Positions 28,199 to 36,340 of a stretch of DNA of 64,000 bases are shown here, piece by piece. Both the position numbers and the translations under genes were made by a program. The stretch comes from Truepera sp. (GTDB lineage Bacteria > Deinococcota > Deinococci > Deinococcales > Trueperaceae): the NCBI GenBank assembly GCA_032027045.1, contig JAVSMU010000001.1:2506620-2570619 (forward strand), read 5' to 3'. Numbering within the stretch: the stretch's first letter is position 1; every line of letters starts with the position of its first letter. The notes beneath the pieces are model-generated. The model made no database searches. It was given only the letters and a program-made list of their open reading frames with translations, and was not told the DNA's origin.

Positions 28199-29134
28199 TC
28201 ACATGAGACGCAACGCCAGCCTCGCGGCTGCCAGGTCGAACATGGAGTGCCCGACGCTCTTGAAGAGCACCGGCTTGCCCTGGCGCTCGAAACCGCCCAG
28301 CGCGCTCACCAGCTCGGTGGCGCCGTCCCAGCTCCATGCACCCCGTTCGGCGGCCTGGATGAGGTCGCCGGCCTCGCTTAGCGCTCCATGCAGCGTGTCG
28401 ACCACCACGTTGCAGCGCGCGACCACCTCTGGCGCCACCTCCGCCATGTCGGGCCTGAAGGCGCCAACGGCGAGGACGGTGGCGCCAGGCCGCAGCGCCT
28501 CCGCAACGGTTGCGGGTATCACCGGACTCACCGAGTTGGTGGCTGTGATGATCAGGTCCGCATCACCGATCGCGCGGACGAGCGCGCCTGGCGCAAGATC
28601 GATGACGCCTGCCTCTACGCCCGACTTCCGTGCGGCGGCCGCCAGTTGCTCCGCGGGCCGCTTGCGACGCGCGTACACGAGCAGGCGCTCCATCTCGAGG
28701 CCCCCTGCCAACGCCTCCACGTGGCCGCGAGCTTGCACCCCGGCGCCGATGACCACCGTCGTCCGCGCTGACGCGCCAAGGCGTTGTGCCGCCAACAGGG
28801 ACAGGGCGGCCGTGCGCCTGGTCGTCACGGTGGTGCCGTCGAGTACGGCGCGGAGCGAGCCGTCCACCGCGTCGACGATCACCAGGGCGGCCTGCACCGT
28901 CGGTAGGCCGCGTTCGGTGTTGAGCGGGTGAACGCTGCCCACCTTCACGATGGCCGCGCCTGCGTCGGCGGCTGCCATGGAGAGGAAGGTTCCACCGCCC
29001 GGAAGCGGGAGGGTGCCGCGCTCCAGGGCGTGCACCCCGCCGGCCGCCGCCAGCGCCAGCACGCGGCCGATCTCGGTTGCGAGTTCCGGATAGGGCAGCA
29101 GCGCGGCCGTCTGCGCCGCATTCAAGGTGAGCAT
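28199..29134 (-). CDS. Ornithine cyclodeaminase / mu-crystallin family NAD(P)-dependent enzyme
   Basis: 311 residues from ATG 29134 (MLTLNAAQTAALLPYPELA, the normal family N-terminus). The NAD-binding TTVVIGAGVQARGHVEAL motif is central, followed by DLIITATNSVSPVI and GAFRPDMAEV. Relatives include ornithine cyclodeaminase, ketimine reductases and N-(carboxyethyl)amino acid dehydrogenases; the reaction cannot be told. The frame stays open to TTG 29233, giving 33 extra residues that look unlike the family, so I prefer the shorter form; neither start has a good ribosome-binding site. Divergent from the HicB-like gene. Confidence 0.82.
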   Translation of the reverse strand: MLTLNAAQTAALLPYPELATEIGRVLALAAAGGVHALERGTLPLPGGGTFLSMAAADAGAAIVKVGSVHPLNTERGLPTVQAALVIVDAVDGSLRAVLDGTTVTTRRTAALSLLAAQRLGASARTTVVIGAGVQARGHVEALAGGLEMERLLVYARRKRPAEQLAAAARKSGVEAGVIDLAPGALVRAIGDADLIITATNSVSPVIPATVAEALRPGATVLAVGAFRPDMAEVAPEVVARCNVVVDTLHGALSEAGDLIQAAERGAWSWDGATELVSALGGFERQGKPVLFKSVGHSMFDLAAARLALRLM

Positions 29135-29232
29135 GCCCAAGGTTGGCGCATCCCCGGCCGCAGCGCAAGCCGCACCCGGGAAACCGCGGCAGGGAGCGTC
29201 CAGCACGGCTCTGGTTAGATTTATCACGGACA

Positions 29233-29370
29233 ATACCAGTATCTGATATCTCCCAAGTTTGGAACAGGTGCCTAGAACGTGCCCGGCTTCCGCGGTCCGG
29301 GACCTTCAGCCGGCCACCAGGGTGGAACCGCCGCTCCGTCTTGGCATCATTAGATATCTGGTGTTAGTAT
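29233..29370. promoter_or_regulatory. Divergent control region with two GATATC-centred sites
   Basis: TGATATCT (29244-29251) and AGATATCT (29352-29359) lie in inverted arrangement, each next to an ATAC/GTAT sequence. The left site sits on an extended -10-like TGGTATTGT (minus strand) pointing into the cyclodeaminase gene. The right site lies between TTGGCA (29341-29346) and TAGTAT (29365-29370), a -35/-10-like pair for the hicB-like gene. Ribbon-helix-helix antitoxins bind such short palindromes, so autoregulation is plausible. The 100 nt between the sites contains no recognisable toxin gene. Confidence 0.45.
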
Positions 29371-29389
29371 CATGCCCGGAGGTGCGGTC

Positions 29390-29872
29390 ATGGATCCGAA
29401 GCCAAGCGGCAAGCGGCGAGGCACCGCCGCCACGCCGACCCCCCGCGGCAAGCCGAGGCGGCCGCCCCCGGCCAAGCCGCCCAGGTCCGGCGCGCGCCCG
29501 TCCCCTCGCACTAGCACCATGCGCCACAAGGGCTACACAGCGAAGGTCTTCTTCGACGACGCCAGCGGCAGCCTGCGCGGTGAGGTCATCGACTTACGAG
29601 ACGAGATAACGTTCGAGGCCACCAGCGTCGCACAGCTCAGGCGCGAGTTCCACGCCGCCGTCGACGGCTACCTCCTCGACTGCGCCACTCGCGGCGTCGA
29701 GCCGGCCAAGCCCTTCTCGGGCAAGATCCTGCTGCGGCTGCCGCCGGACCTTCACCGCCGGGCGGCCATCACCGCCGCCGCACTTGACGTCAGCCTCAAC
29801 GACTTCCTGGTCGGCAGCATCGACGTGGGTGTGACGCGGATCGCAGCGGCGCGGCCGGACGAGGCCTCCTGA
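29390..29872 (+). CDS. HicB-family antitoxin-like protein (type II TA), no adjacent HicA
   Basis: 160 residues. The conserved part starts about residue 44: MRHKGYTAKVFFDD, EVIDLRDEITFEATSVAQL, then FSGKILLRLPPDLHR and a C-terminal ribbon-helix-helix (AAITAAALDVSLNDFLVGSI), the HicB partial-RNase-fold plus RHH architecture. The first about 43 residues are an unusual Pro/Lys/Arg-rich extension. ATG 29390 has GGAGG 7 nt upstream; ATG 29519 would drop the extension. HicA is a roughly 60-80-residue dsRBD-like toxin normally next to HicB; none is found on either side, so this may be a solitary regulator. Confidence 0.75.
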   Translation: MDPKPSGKRRGTAATPTPRGKPRRPPPAKPPRSGARPSPRTSTMRHKGYTAKVFFDDASGSLRGEVIDLRDEITFEATSVAQLRREFHAAVDGYLLDCATRGVEPAKPFSGKILLRLPPDLHRRAAITAAALDVSLNDFLVGSIDVGVTRIAAARPDEAS

Positions 29873-29965
29873 CGAGTACCAGTTCGCGAAACAGGCAAAG
29901 CCCTGAACGCCGACCCCTCCCACGGCTCTGCCCTGCGGCCCCCACGGCCCCTACGTTCCATGCGG

Positions 29966-30010
29966 CCCCTACAGCCCCTACAGCCCCTTCGGCCCCTTCG
30001 GCCCCTAAAG
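29966..30010. repeat. Five 9-nt tandem repeats reaching into the quinone reductase 3' end
   Basis: Units CCCCTACAG, CCCCTACAG, CCCCTTCGG, CCCCTTCGG, CCCCTAAAG. The last unit contains the stop codon of the minus-strand gene at 30005. Imperfect relatives (GCCCCCACG, GCCCCTACG) extend the array toward 29935. Confidence 0.85.
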
Positions 30011-30574
30011 TCCGGCTACCAGCGCGGCCACACCCGCCTCAACCTCGCGCAACCACTCCGCCCGCTCCCCCGCGCCCGACCCCGCTACCTTCGAGCACCG
30101 CAGCCGCCTGACTTCGGCCACCCCGGCCGGCGCGAACACGATCCTCCGCCAGAACGTGTCTAGCGGGTCGCCGAACGCCTCCCTCTCGACCGCCTCGGGG
30201 GCGTTGGCCGTGTTGATGATCAGGGCCCGCCTCGCTCGCAACAGGCCGCCGGACTCTCCTCCCGGCGCGAGTTCATAGACGACGCCCTCGCGCAGCACCC
30301 GGTCCACCCAGCCCTTGAGGATGGCCGGCACGCCGAAGAACCACACTGGGTGAACGATCACCAGGGCATCGGCGGCCAGCACCTCCGCCGCGTAGCGCTC
30401 GACCAACCGGTCGGCCATGAACGTCGTGCCGACCTCCGAAAGGGGCATGCGCGGGTCGAAACCATCGGCGTAGAGGTCATGCACCGCGATCTCCATCCCG
30501 AGGGCGCCCAGCGCCCTCCGGGCGGCGGTGCTCAGGGCGGCGCAAAGGCTCTCCCCACCGGGATGCGCCAGCAC
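30005..30574 (-). CDS. NAD(P)H dehydrogenase (quinone)-like flavodoxin-fold protein
   Basis: 189 residues from GTG 30574 (MLAHPGGESLCAAL). Flavodoxin-fold motifs: VLAHPGGES flavin phosphate loop and DALVIVHPVWFFGVPAILKGWVDRVLREGVVYEL, the hallmark of the NQO/MdaB/KefF group of FMN/FAD NAD(P)H oxidoreductases. The annotated start cuts into the first beta-strand. The frame continues upstream through SDAKRVVV to a CTG at 30601 that overlaps the preceding TGA stop as CTGA, which would restore the strand. The real start may thus be non-canonical. Third gene of the beta-oxidation operon. Confidence 0.83.
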   Translation of the reverse strand: MLAHPGGESLCAALSTAARRALGALGMEIAVHDLYADGFDPRMPLSEVGTTFMADRLVERYAAEVLAADALVIVHPVWFFGVPAILKGWVDRVLREGVVYELAPGGESGGLLRARRALIINTANAPEAVEREAFGDPLDTFWRRIVFAPAGVAEVRRLRCSKVAGSGAGERAEWLREVEAGVAALVAGL

Positions 30575-30597
30575 GACGACGACTCGCTTGGCGTCAC

Positions 30598-32736
30598 TCA
30601 GGAGCGGCGCTGCCCCTCGTAGTAACGCTCGTCGCCCTCGGCCATGGTGACCAGCGACTCAGGCGGCGAGAACCGCGCCCCGTGCCTCGCCTCCAGCGCG
30701 CGCAAGCGCGCGACGACGGCCACGGGGCCCTCCTGATCGACGAGGTAGAAGGGCCCGCCCCGGAAGGGCGGGAAGCCGAGGCCGAACACCGCGCCGACGT
30801 CGCCGTCGCGCGCGGAGCGCAGCACCCCCTCCTCCAGGCACAACGCGGCCTCGCGCACGAACGTCAGTGCCAGACGGTCGGCCAGGGCAGCACCCTGTTC
30901 CACGGCGGCCGCGCCGTGGCGCGCGAAGCCCGCCACGCGCAGCGCCTCTTCATCGAATTCCTTCTTCCTGTGCCCGCCCTCGTACTTGTAGAAGCCCTTG
31001 CCCGCCTTGCGGCCCAGGTAGCCGGCGTCGACCAGCTTCTGGCTGGCCGGGCTCACCTCCAGTCCGCGCGCCGCCATCAGCGGCGCCAGCACGATCTCGA
31101 TCTTGGCTCCCACGTCGATCCCCACGTCGTCCATCAGGGCGAGGGGCCCGAGCGGGAAGCCGTAGGCGACCATCGCGCGCTCGAGGTCCGCCGGCGCGGC
31201 GCCCTCGTGCAGGGCGCGCATGGCCTCGGCTATGTACACCGACAGCACCCGCGTGGTGTAGAAGCCCGGCCCGTCGTGGACGACGATGGTCGTCTTGCCC
31301 TGCCTCGAGCCCACCTCGAACGCGGTGGCGGCCGCCCAGTCGGCCGTTTCGCCTGTGACCACGACCTCGAGCAGCGGCATCTTGGGCACGGGCGAGAAGT
31401 AGTGCATGCCCAGCACCGCCTCCGGCCGGCGGGCGCCGGCCGCGATCTCCGAGATGGGGATGGCCGACGTGTTGGACGCGAACACGTGCTGCTCGGCCCC
31501 GACGACGCGCTCGATCTCGGCCACCATCTGCCGCTTCAGGTCCGGTTGCTCGAGTACGGCTTCGATGGTCAGCTGGGTGCCCGCCATGGCCTCGTACCTG
31601 TCGACCGCGCTCACGCGCTCCGCCAGCCGGTCGCGCTCGAAGGCCGTGCGGCCCTTGCCGACCCTGCCGGAGAGTCCGCGGTAGACGGCCGCCTTGCCCT
31701 TGAGGGCAAGTTCGAGGTCGCGGTCCTTGAGCAGCACGTTCATGCCGTGGGCGGCGGTGACCTCGGCGATGCCCGAACCCATGAGTCCCGCGCCCAGCAC
31801 GCCGACGCTTTCTACCTTTAGCGCCTGCCCCGGCCAGGGGTTCTTCTTGGCCGCCGTTTGCGCGAAGAACAGGTGGATGAGCGCGCGCGCCTCAGGGGTG
31901 AACAGCAGCTCGGCGAACGCCTTGGCGCTGGCGTCGAGCCCTGCGTGGCGTCCGCCTCGGGCCCACGCCGCCAGCACCTCCAAGATGCGGCGCGGCGCGG
32001 GGTAGTTCCCGTGCGTGCGGGCCTCCACCTGCTTGGCGGCACGGTCGAACACGAGAGCCCTCGCTGGGGTCTCCTCCAGCAGCCTCTCCATGAGCTTGCG
32101 CCTGCGCTTCGGGACGTCGAGTTTGCCATCCGCGAGGAGACCGGCGGCGCGCACGGCCGCGTCTATCAGGCCCTCGGGGTGCACCGTGGCGTGAACCAGC
32201 CCGGCGCGACGGGCCTGCTTGGCGTAGAGGTTGCGGCCCGTCAGGATGAGGTCCAGCGCGGCGGTCAGGCCGATGCGCTCGGGCAGCCGCACGGTTCCGC
32301 CCAGACCGGGCAGCAGGCCCAACTGGACCTCGGGCAGGCCGAAATACGTCTTGGGGCCGGTGCTGGCCAGCAGGTAACGGCCGGCCAGGGCAAGCTCGGT
32401 GCCGCCACCGAGGCAGACGCCGTCGACCGCCACGACCAGCGGCTTGCGCCACGCCTCCAGCCTGGCCATGAACGCGTTCCCCTCGTGGATCCTGGCCTCG
32501 ATCTGCGCGGGGTTCTCGTATTCCAGGAACGACGCGACGTCGGCGCCGGCCAAGAAGGTGCCGCGCTTGGCGTTGGCCAGCACGACGGCCCGCACGTCCT
32601 GGTCCTTGTCGAGCTCGTCGACCATCTTGGGCAAGGCCTCTAAGAGCTCCATGTCGAGGAGCGCCACGCTGCGCCCCGGCTGGTCTATCCACAAGATCGC
32701 GACGTCGCCGCGCTTCTCGACGAAGAGCCCGCTCAC
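30598..32736 (-). CDS. Fatty-acid oxidation multifunctional protein: enoyl-CoA hydratase + 3-hydroxyacyl-CoA dehydrogenase
   Basis: 712 residues, FadJ/FadB-like. N-terminal crotonase domain (about 1-300) with oxyanion-hole segment GTFLAGADVASF and GLPEVQLGLLPGLGGTVRLP bearing the catalytic Glu. Then the 3-hydroxyacyl-CoA dehydrogenase domain with SVGVLGAGLMGSGIAEV (NAD-binding), SNTSAIPI and GMHYFSPVPKMPLLEVV, and C-terminal dimerisation domains. It hydrates trans-2-enoyl-CoA and oxidises 3-hydroxyacyl-CoA. GTG start overlaps the thiolase stop as GTGA, so the two subunits are coupled, as in trifunctional beta-oxidation complexes. Confidence 0.94.
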   Translation of the reverse strand: MSGLFVEKRGDVAILWIDQPGRSVALLDMELLEALPKMVDELDKDQDVRAVVLANAKRGTFLAGADVASFLEYENPAQIEARIHEGNAFMARLEAWRKPLVVAVDGVCLGGGTELALAGRYLLASTGPKTYFGLPEVQLGLLPGLGGTVRLPERIGLTAALDLILTGRNLYAKQARRAGLVHATVHPEGLIDAAVRAAGLLADGKLDVPKRRRKLMERLLEETPARALVFDRAAKQVEARTHGNYPAPRRILEVLAAWARGGRHAGLDASAKAFAELLFTPEARALIHLFFAQTAAKKNPWPGQALKVESVGVLGAGLMGSGIAEVTAAHGMNVLLKDRDLELALKGKAAVYRGLSGRVGKGRTAFERDRLAERVSAVDRYEAMAGTQLTIEAVLEQPDLKRQMVAEIERVVGAEQHVFASNTSAIPISEIAAGARRPEAVLGMHYFSPVPKMPLLEVVVTGETADWAAATAFEVGSRQGKTTIVVHDGPGFYTTRVLSVYIAEAMRALHEGAAPADLERAMVAYGFPLGPLALMDDVGIDVGAKIEIVLAPLMAARGLEVSPASQKLVDAGYLGRKAGKGFYKYEGGHRKKEFDEEALRVAGFARHGAAAVEQGAALADRLALTFVREAALCLEEGVLRSARDGDVGAVFGLGFPPFRGGPFYLVDQEGPVAVVARLRALEARHGARFSPPESLVTMAEGDERYYEGQRRS

Positions 32737-34079
32737 GGTCCTACCCTCTCGAGGAGCATGGCGTGCCCCTGGCCGCCGGCCGCGCAGGCGGTGACGAGCG
32801 CGAACCTGCCGCCCTCGACGTGGAGCCTGTGAATGGCCGTGGTCACGAGGCGCGCGCCCGTGGCGCCGAACGGGTGGCCCAGCGACACCGAGCCGCCCCA
32901 CGGGTTCACCTTGTCAATGTCGATCTCCTTGGCGAAGGCTGCCTTGAGCCCGAGGTTCTGGCGCCCGAAGGCGTCCGACTCCAGCGCGCGCAACACCGCC
33001 AGCACCTGGCCCGCGAAGGCCTCGTGGATCTCGATCACGTCGATATCGTCCCAACCCAGGCGGTTCCGGGCCAACAAGCGCGGCACCGCGTAGGCGGGGC
33101 CAAGGAGCAGTTCGTCGCCGGGGTCTTGCGCCACGAACGTGAAGTCGACGATGCGCGCTAGCCCCTCGCGTCCCTCTGCCAGGGCGCGCTTCTCGCTCAT
33201 GAGGACGACGGCGGCGGCCCCGTCCGTTAGGGGGCTCGCGTTGCCCGCGGTGACCGTGCCGAACGGTCTGACGAACGCCGGCTTGAGCTTCGCGAGCTGC
33301 TCCATGCTGGTGTCGTCCCTGACGCCGTTGTCGGCGCCCACCACGGTGCCCTTGGGCGGCACCATGACGGCGATGATCTCCGCGGCCAAGTGCTCGCGGT
33401 TGGCGGCCGCGCCCTGGTGCGAGCGCAGCGCGTAGGCGTCCTGCTCGGCGCGGGAGACACCGAACTTGGCCGCGAGGCGGTCGGCGCTCTCGCCCATGGT
33501 CTCGCCGGTGGAGAACTCGGCTATGGCGGGCGCCTTGGGCAGCAGGTCGCGCGGCTTGAGGCCCTTGAAGAAGGCGGGCCAGTCCTTGAGGCCCTTGTAG
33601 CGGCGGCTGTCGAAGAATCGCCTGCGCAGCTCGCGGCTGAAGCCCACGGGCACGTCGCCCAGCATCTCCACGCCGCCTGCTAAGGCCACGCCCGCGTGGC
33701 CTGTCACGATGCCGAGGGTGGCGTCGGCGATGGCGCGGTTGGACGAGATGCACGCCATGGTGACGGTGTGCGCCGGCACGCCGTCCGGCACCCCGGCCGC
33801 CAGGGCGGCGTCGCGAGCGACGTTGCTGACGGCCACGTTCTGCACCACCGTGCCCATGACGACCTGGTCGATCTCGGCGCCGCTCAGCCCGGCCCTGGCG
33901 AGCACACCGGCGAGGGCCATGCGCGCCAGGTCGTAGGCGACGAGCGAGCGGTAGTCGGAGCCGGCACGGCTGAAGGGGATGCGCCCGCCCGCCGCCACCA
34001 CGACGCCCTTGCCGCTGCGTCCGGCCCGCGGCCCCGCCCTCTCGGCGGAGGCCGAGAAATTTGTACTGGGTCTAAACAT
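32733..34079 (-). CDS. Acetyl-CoA acyltransferase (thiolase, FadI-like beta subunit)
   Basis: 448 residues. Nucleophilic Cys in TMACISSNRAI, then GGVEMLGDVPVGF, TAGNASPLTDGAAA, and the C-terminal catalytic pair GHPFGATGAR (His) and ACAAGGQGHAM (Cys). It performs thiolytic cleavage of 3-ketoacyl-CoA. The long N-terminus and the order thiolase-then-hydratase/dehydrogenase resemble the FadI-FadJ pair. ATG 34079 is preferred to 34106 because TACACT ends 9 nt before it, a leaderless arrangement. First gene of the operon with the multifunctional protein and quinone reductase. Confidence 0.94.
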   Translation of the reverse strand: MFRPSTNFSASAERAGPRAGRSGKGVVVAAGGRIPFSRAGSDYRSLVAYDLARMALAGVLARAGLSGAEIDQVVMGTVVQNVAVSNVARDAALAAGVPDGVPAHTVTMACISSNRAIADATLGIVTGHAGVALAGGVEMLGDVPVGFSRELRRRFFDSRRYKGLKDWPAFFKGLKPRDLLPKAPAIAEFSTGETMGESADRLAAKFGVSRAEQDAYALRSHQGAAANREHLAAEIIAVMVPPKGTVVGADNGVRDDTSMEQLAKLKPAFVRPFGTVTAGNASPLTDGAAAVVLMSEKRALAEGREGLARIVDFTFVAQDPGDELLLGPAYAVPRLLARNRLGWDDIDVIEIHEAFAGQVLAVLRALESDAFGRQNLGLKAAFAKEIDIDKVNPWGGSVSLGHPFGATGARLVTTAIHRLHVEGGRFALVTACAAGGQGHAMLLERVGP

Positions 34080-34088
34080 ATTGCCTGA

Positions 34089-34094
34089 AGTGTA
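34089..34094 (-). promoter_or_regulatory. -10 box TACACT, leaderless promoter of the beta-oxidation operon
   Basis: TACACT on minus, 9 nt before ATG 34079. No Shine-Dalgarno. No operator for a FadR/PaaR-type regulator is recognised. Confidence 0.5.
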
Positions 34095-34169
34095 CCGCCC
34101 ACCCACCCGCTAGTGAGCATGTGATTCGACGGCCGCGGCGGCCCCAGCGGCGTGCCGCCCACCCACCCG
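34095..34169. repeat. 15-nt direct repeat flanking the gap after the PfkB gene
   Basis: CCGCCCACCCACCCG at 34095-34109 and 34155-34169; the right copy abuts the PfkB stop codon. GC-rich dyad (GCCGCGGC region, about 34133) between them. Confidence 0.75.
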
Positions 34170-35108
34170 TCAGGGGTCTGCGTCCCGGAGCACCTGAGCC
34201 AGCGCCTCGTCAGGCCGCGGTCTGGCACCGATCCTCTCGACCACCCACGCCGACACGCGGTTCGCCTTGCGGGCGGCCTCGACCGGCGGGGCCCCGGTAA
34301 GCCACGCCGCGAGGAAGGCCCCGGCGAACGAGTCTCCGGCGCCGGTGGAGTCCACCGGCCGCGCGCTCACGGCGTCGAGGTGTGTGCCCCGGCCGTGCTC
34401 GTAAACGTACGAGCCGGCCGCGTCCAACTTGAGAGCCACCAGGGCCCCCGCGTAGAGCTCGTGCAGGCGGGCGCAGATGGCCTCGGGCTCGCGCTCGCCC
34501 GACAAGACCGCGCCCTCCTCGAAGTTCGGGAAGATGAGGTCGGCGCCCAGATCGGTCGTCTCCTGCAGGAAGCGCTCCACCCCCATCCCCCGGATCATCT
34601 GGAACGAGCCCGGGTCGAAAGACACGCGGCCGCCGTTAGCCGCCACCAGCTTAGCGGCGCGGCGCACGGCGGACCGCGGCGGATCGCCGAAGAACGACCA
34701 GCCGTGCAGGTGGAGGTTGCCCGCCTGCTCCAAGGTCGCCACGGGAAGTTCCGACGGGAGCAGGTAGTGGTCGGCTCCCTTGCCCGACACCATCGAGCGC
34801 TCGCCTTCCTGATCGATCCATACCGCTACCGAGCCCGTGAGGTGCGCGTCGCTGCGCACCCAGTCGGCCGTGAGGCCCTCCGCATGGAGCTCGTCCACCG
34901 CCAACTGCCCGAACGGGTCGTGGCCGATCTTGCCCACGAAGTGGGTGGGAACGCCGCAGCGCTGCGCCCACACGGCGGTGTTGGCGGCGCTGCCGCCGGG
35001 GGCGAGCTGCACCTCCCCGAACACGTCGCCGCCCGCCTGCAGTGGTGAGTTGGTGCGGATGAGGACGTCCCAGGCGTAATCCCCGACGACCACCAGCGCG
35101 GGCTCCAC
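34170..35108 (-). CDS. PfkB-family carbohydrate/nucleoside kinase
   Basis: 312 residues. PfkB signature 1 region APGGSAANTAVWAQRCG near 36-52, where the Gly-Gly-x-x-x-Asn motif binds the sugar. Signature 2 PVDSTGAGDSFAGAFLAAWL has the catalytic Asp in GAGD. Acts in the cytoplasm on a sugar (ribose, fructose, KDG) or nucleoside that cannot be told apart here. GTG start 3 nt after the M24 peptidase stop, so they form an operon. Confidence 0.9.
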   Translation of the reverse strand: MEPALVVVGDYAWDVLIRTNSPLQAGGDVFGEVQLAPGGSAANTAVWAQRCGVPTHFVGKIGHDPFGQLAVDELHAEGLTADWVRSDAHLTGSVAVWIDQEGERSMVSGKGADHYLLPSELPVATLEQAGNLHLHGWSFFGDPPRSAVRRAAKLVAANGGRVSFDPGSFQMIRGMGVERFLQETTDLGADLIFPNFEEGAVLSGEREPEAICARLHELYAGALVALKLDAAGSYVYEHGRGTHLDAVSARPVDSTGAGDSFAGAFLAAWLTGAPPVEAARKANRVSAWVVERIGARPRPDEALAQVLRDADP

Positions 35109-35111
35109 GCC

Positions 35112-36290
35112 TCAGACGACCTCGAGCTCGTCCTGTAAGTCGGTGGTGGCCCGGGGCCCGTCGGCCTGCAGGAAGACGTTTATCTCGGAGCGCACGCCGA
35201 AGTCCGGGAAGTACGCGCCGGGCTCGATGGTCACGCCGATGCCGGGCCGCAGCAGGCGCGTGTCGTTCGTCTCGAAGCCGTCGAGGTGCGCGGCCACACC
35301 GTGCGTCGCGCTCGTGCCCAGGCTGTGGCCCGTTCTGTGGGTGAACGCGGCGCCGTAGCCGGCCTCCTCCAAAACCTTGCGCGCGGCCCCGTCGGCCTCC
35401 GCGCCGCTCGGCCAGCGGCCCGCCGTGTAGGCCTCGGCGATGCACCTGAATGCGGCGTCACGCGCGCCCTTCACCGCCGCCCACACGTTCGTCAGTTCCG
35501 CGGAGGGCTCGCCGTGCACGCCCATCCACGTCACGTCTGCGTAGGGCGCGCTGACCTCGCCGACCTTGGCCCACAGGTCTATCAACACCACGTCACCCGG
35601 CGTCAGCACGGCGTCGCGCACGCCGGGCAGCGGGTGGTAGTGCGGATCGCCCGAGTGCGCACCGAAGCTCACGTTGGGTGAGGTCCCGGGCGTGAGGCCG
35701 AGGTCCGCGAACTGGCGCTCGATGAGCCGCTGAACCTCGCCCTCGGTCACCTCCTGACCGAGTTGCGCCCGGTGAGCGATGAACGAGAACGCGGCATCCT
35801 TGGCCGCCATCACGCCCGCCGCGGCCGTCAGGTGCTGCTCGAGTTGCTCTGGCGTCCAGACCTCCAGCACCTGCGCCACGTCACCGGACGACACGACTTC
35901 CACTCCCAGCGACCTCACCCACTCCACCGTGCCGGCGTCCACGCGCCCCACGTAAGGGTTGTCGCCGCTCGGGCTGAACTCCATGGCCACTCGTTCGTGG
36001 CCGGCCAACAAGCCCTCCAGGACCGACTGCAGGCTCTGGCGGCTCGAATAGCTCTTCACGTCCACGCCCAGGTCCGGCTTCAACGACCCCGCCTCGATGG
36101 CGTGCACGGCCATGGTCGGCCTGCCGCGTGCCGGCACCAGGAGGAAGACGCGGCGGCTGGCCGTGTTGCCCTCCAGCAGCGGCCCAAGGATGGGGGCCGC
36201 CAGGGGGTTGCTGCGCCTGAAGTCGTAAACCAGCCAGGCGTCCAGCCCCTGCCTCGTCAGCTCCGCCTGCACCTCGGGTAACCAGTTCAT
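35112..36290 (-). CDS. M24-family aminopeptidase (Xaa-Pro peptidase-like)
   Basis: 392 residues. N-terminal creatinase-like domain (1-140), then the pita-bread catalytic domain. The dinuclear metal ligands are all visible: Asp in VLIDLWAK and YADVTW, His in THRTGHSLG, Glu in TIEPGAY and Glu in RSEINV. Removes N-terminal residues, probably before proline. No signal peptide. ATG 36290 lies 6 nt after TATGAT, so the message is leaderless. First gene of a two-gene unit with the PfkB kinase; divergent from yojF. Confidence 0.92.
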   Translation of the reverse strand: MNWLPEVQAELTRQGLDAWLVYDFRRSNPLAAPILGPLLEGNTASRRVFLLVPARGRPTMAVHAIEAGSLKPDLGVDVKSYSSRQSLQSVLEGLLAGHERVAMEFSPSGDNPYVGRVDAGTVEWVRSLGVEVVSSGDVAQVLEVWTPEQLEQHLTAAAGVMAAKDAAFSFIAHRAQLGQEVTEGEVQRLIERQFADLGLTPGTSPNVSFGAHSGDPHYHPLPGVRDAVLTPGDVVLIDLWAKVGEVSAPYADVTWMGVHGEPSAELTNVWAAVKGARDAAFRCIAEAYTAGRWPSGAEADGAARKVLEEAGYGAAFTHRTGHSLGTSATHGVAAHLDGFETNDTRLLRPGIGVTIEPGAYFPDFGVRSEINVFLQADGPRATTDLQDELEVV

Positions 36291-36296
36291 CCGCGA

Positions 36297-36302
36297 ATCA
36301 TA
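36297..36302 (-). promoter_or_regulatory. -10 box TATGAT, leaderless promoter of the M24 peptidase
   Basis: TATGAT ends 6 nt before ATG 36290. The opposite-strand box for yojF is 25 nt away, so the two promoters share a 50-nt region. Confidence 0.6.
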
Positions 36303-36327
36303 GCGAGCCGAGCGTGCGCTACAACGG

Positions 36328-36333
36328 TAGAAT
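36328..36333 (+). promoter_or_regulatory. -10 box TAGAAT, leaderless promoter of yojF-bshB2
   Basis: TAGAAT ends 7 nt before GTG 36341, which is in frame with YojF. This decides the yojF start. Confidence 0.6.
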
Positions 36334-36340
36334 CCTCACC

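Noticed and set aside
29135-29389. HicA toxin gene next to the HicB-like gene
   Set aside because: The gap free of other genes is too short and no frame has HicA features; downstream 29873-30004 is repeat sequence.
29960-30163. Small frame beginning MRPLQPLQPLRPLRPLKSG
   Set aside because: Pure translation of the 9-nt tandem repeat and of the antisense of the quinone reductase gene.
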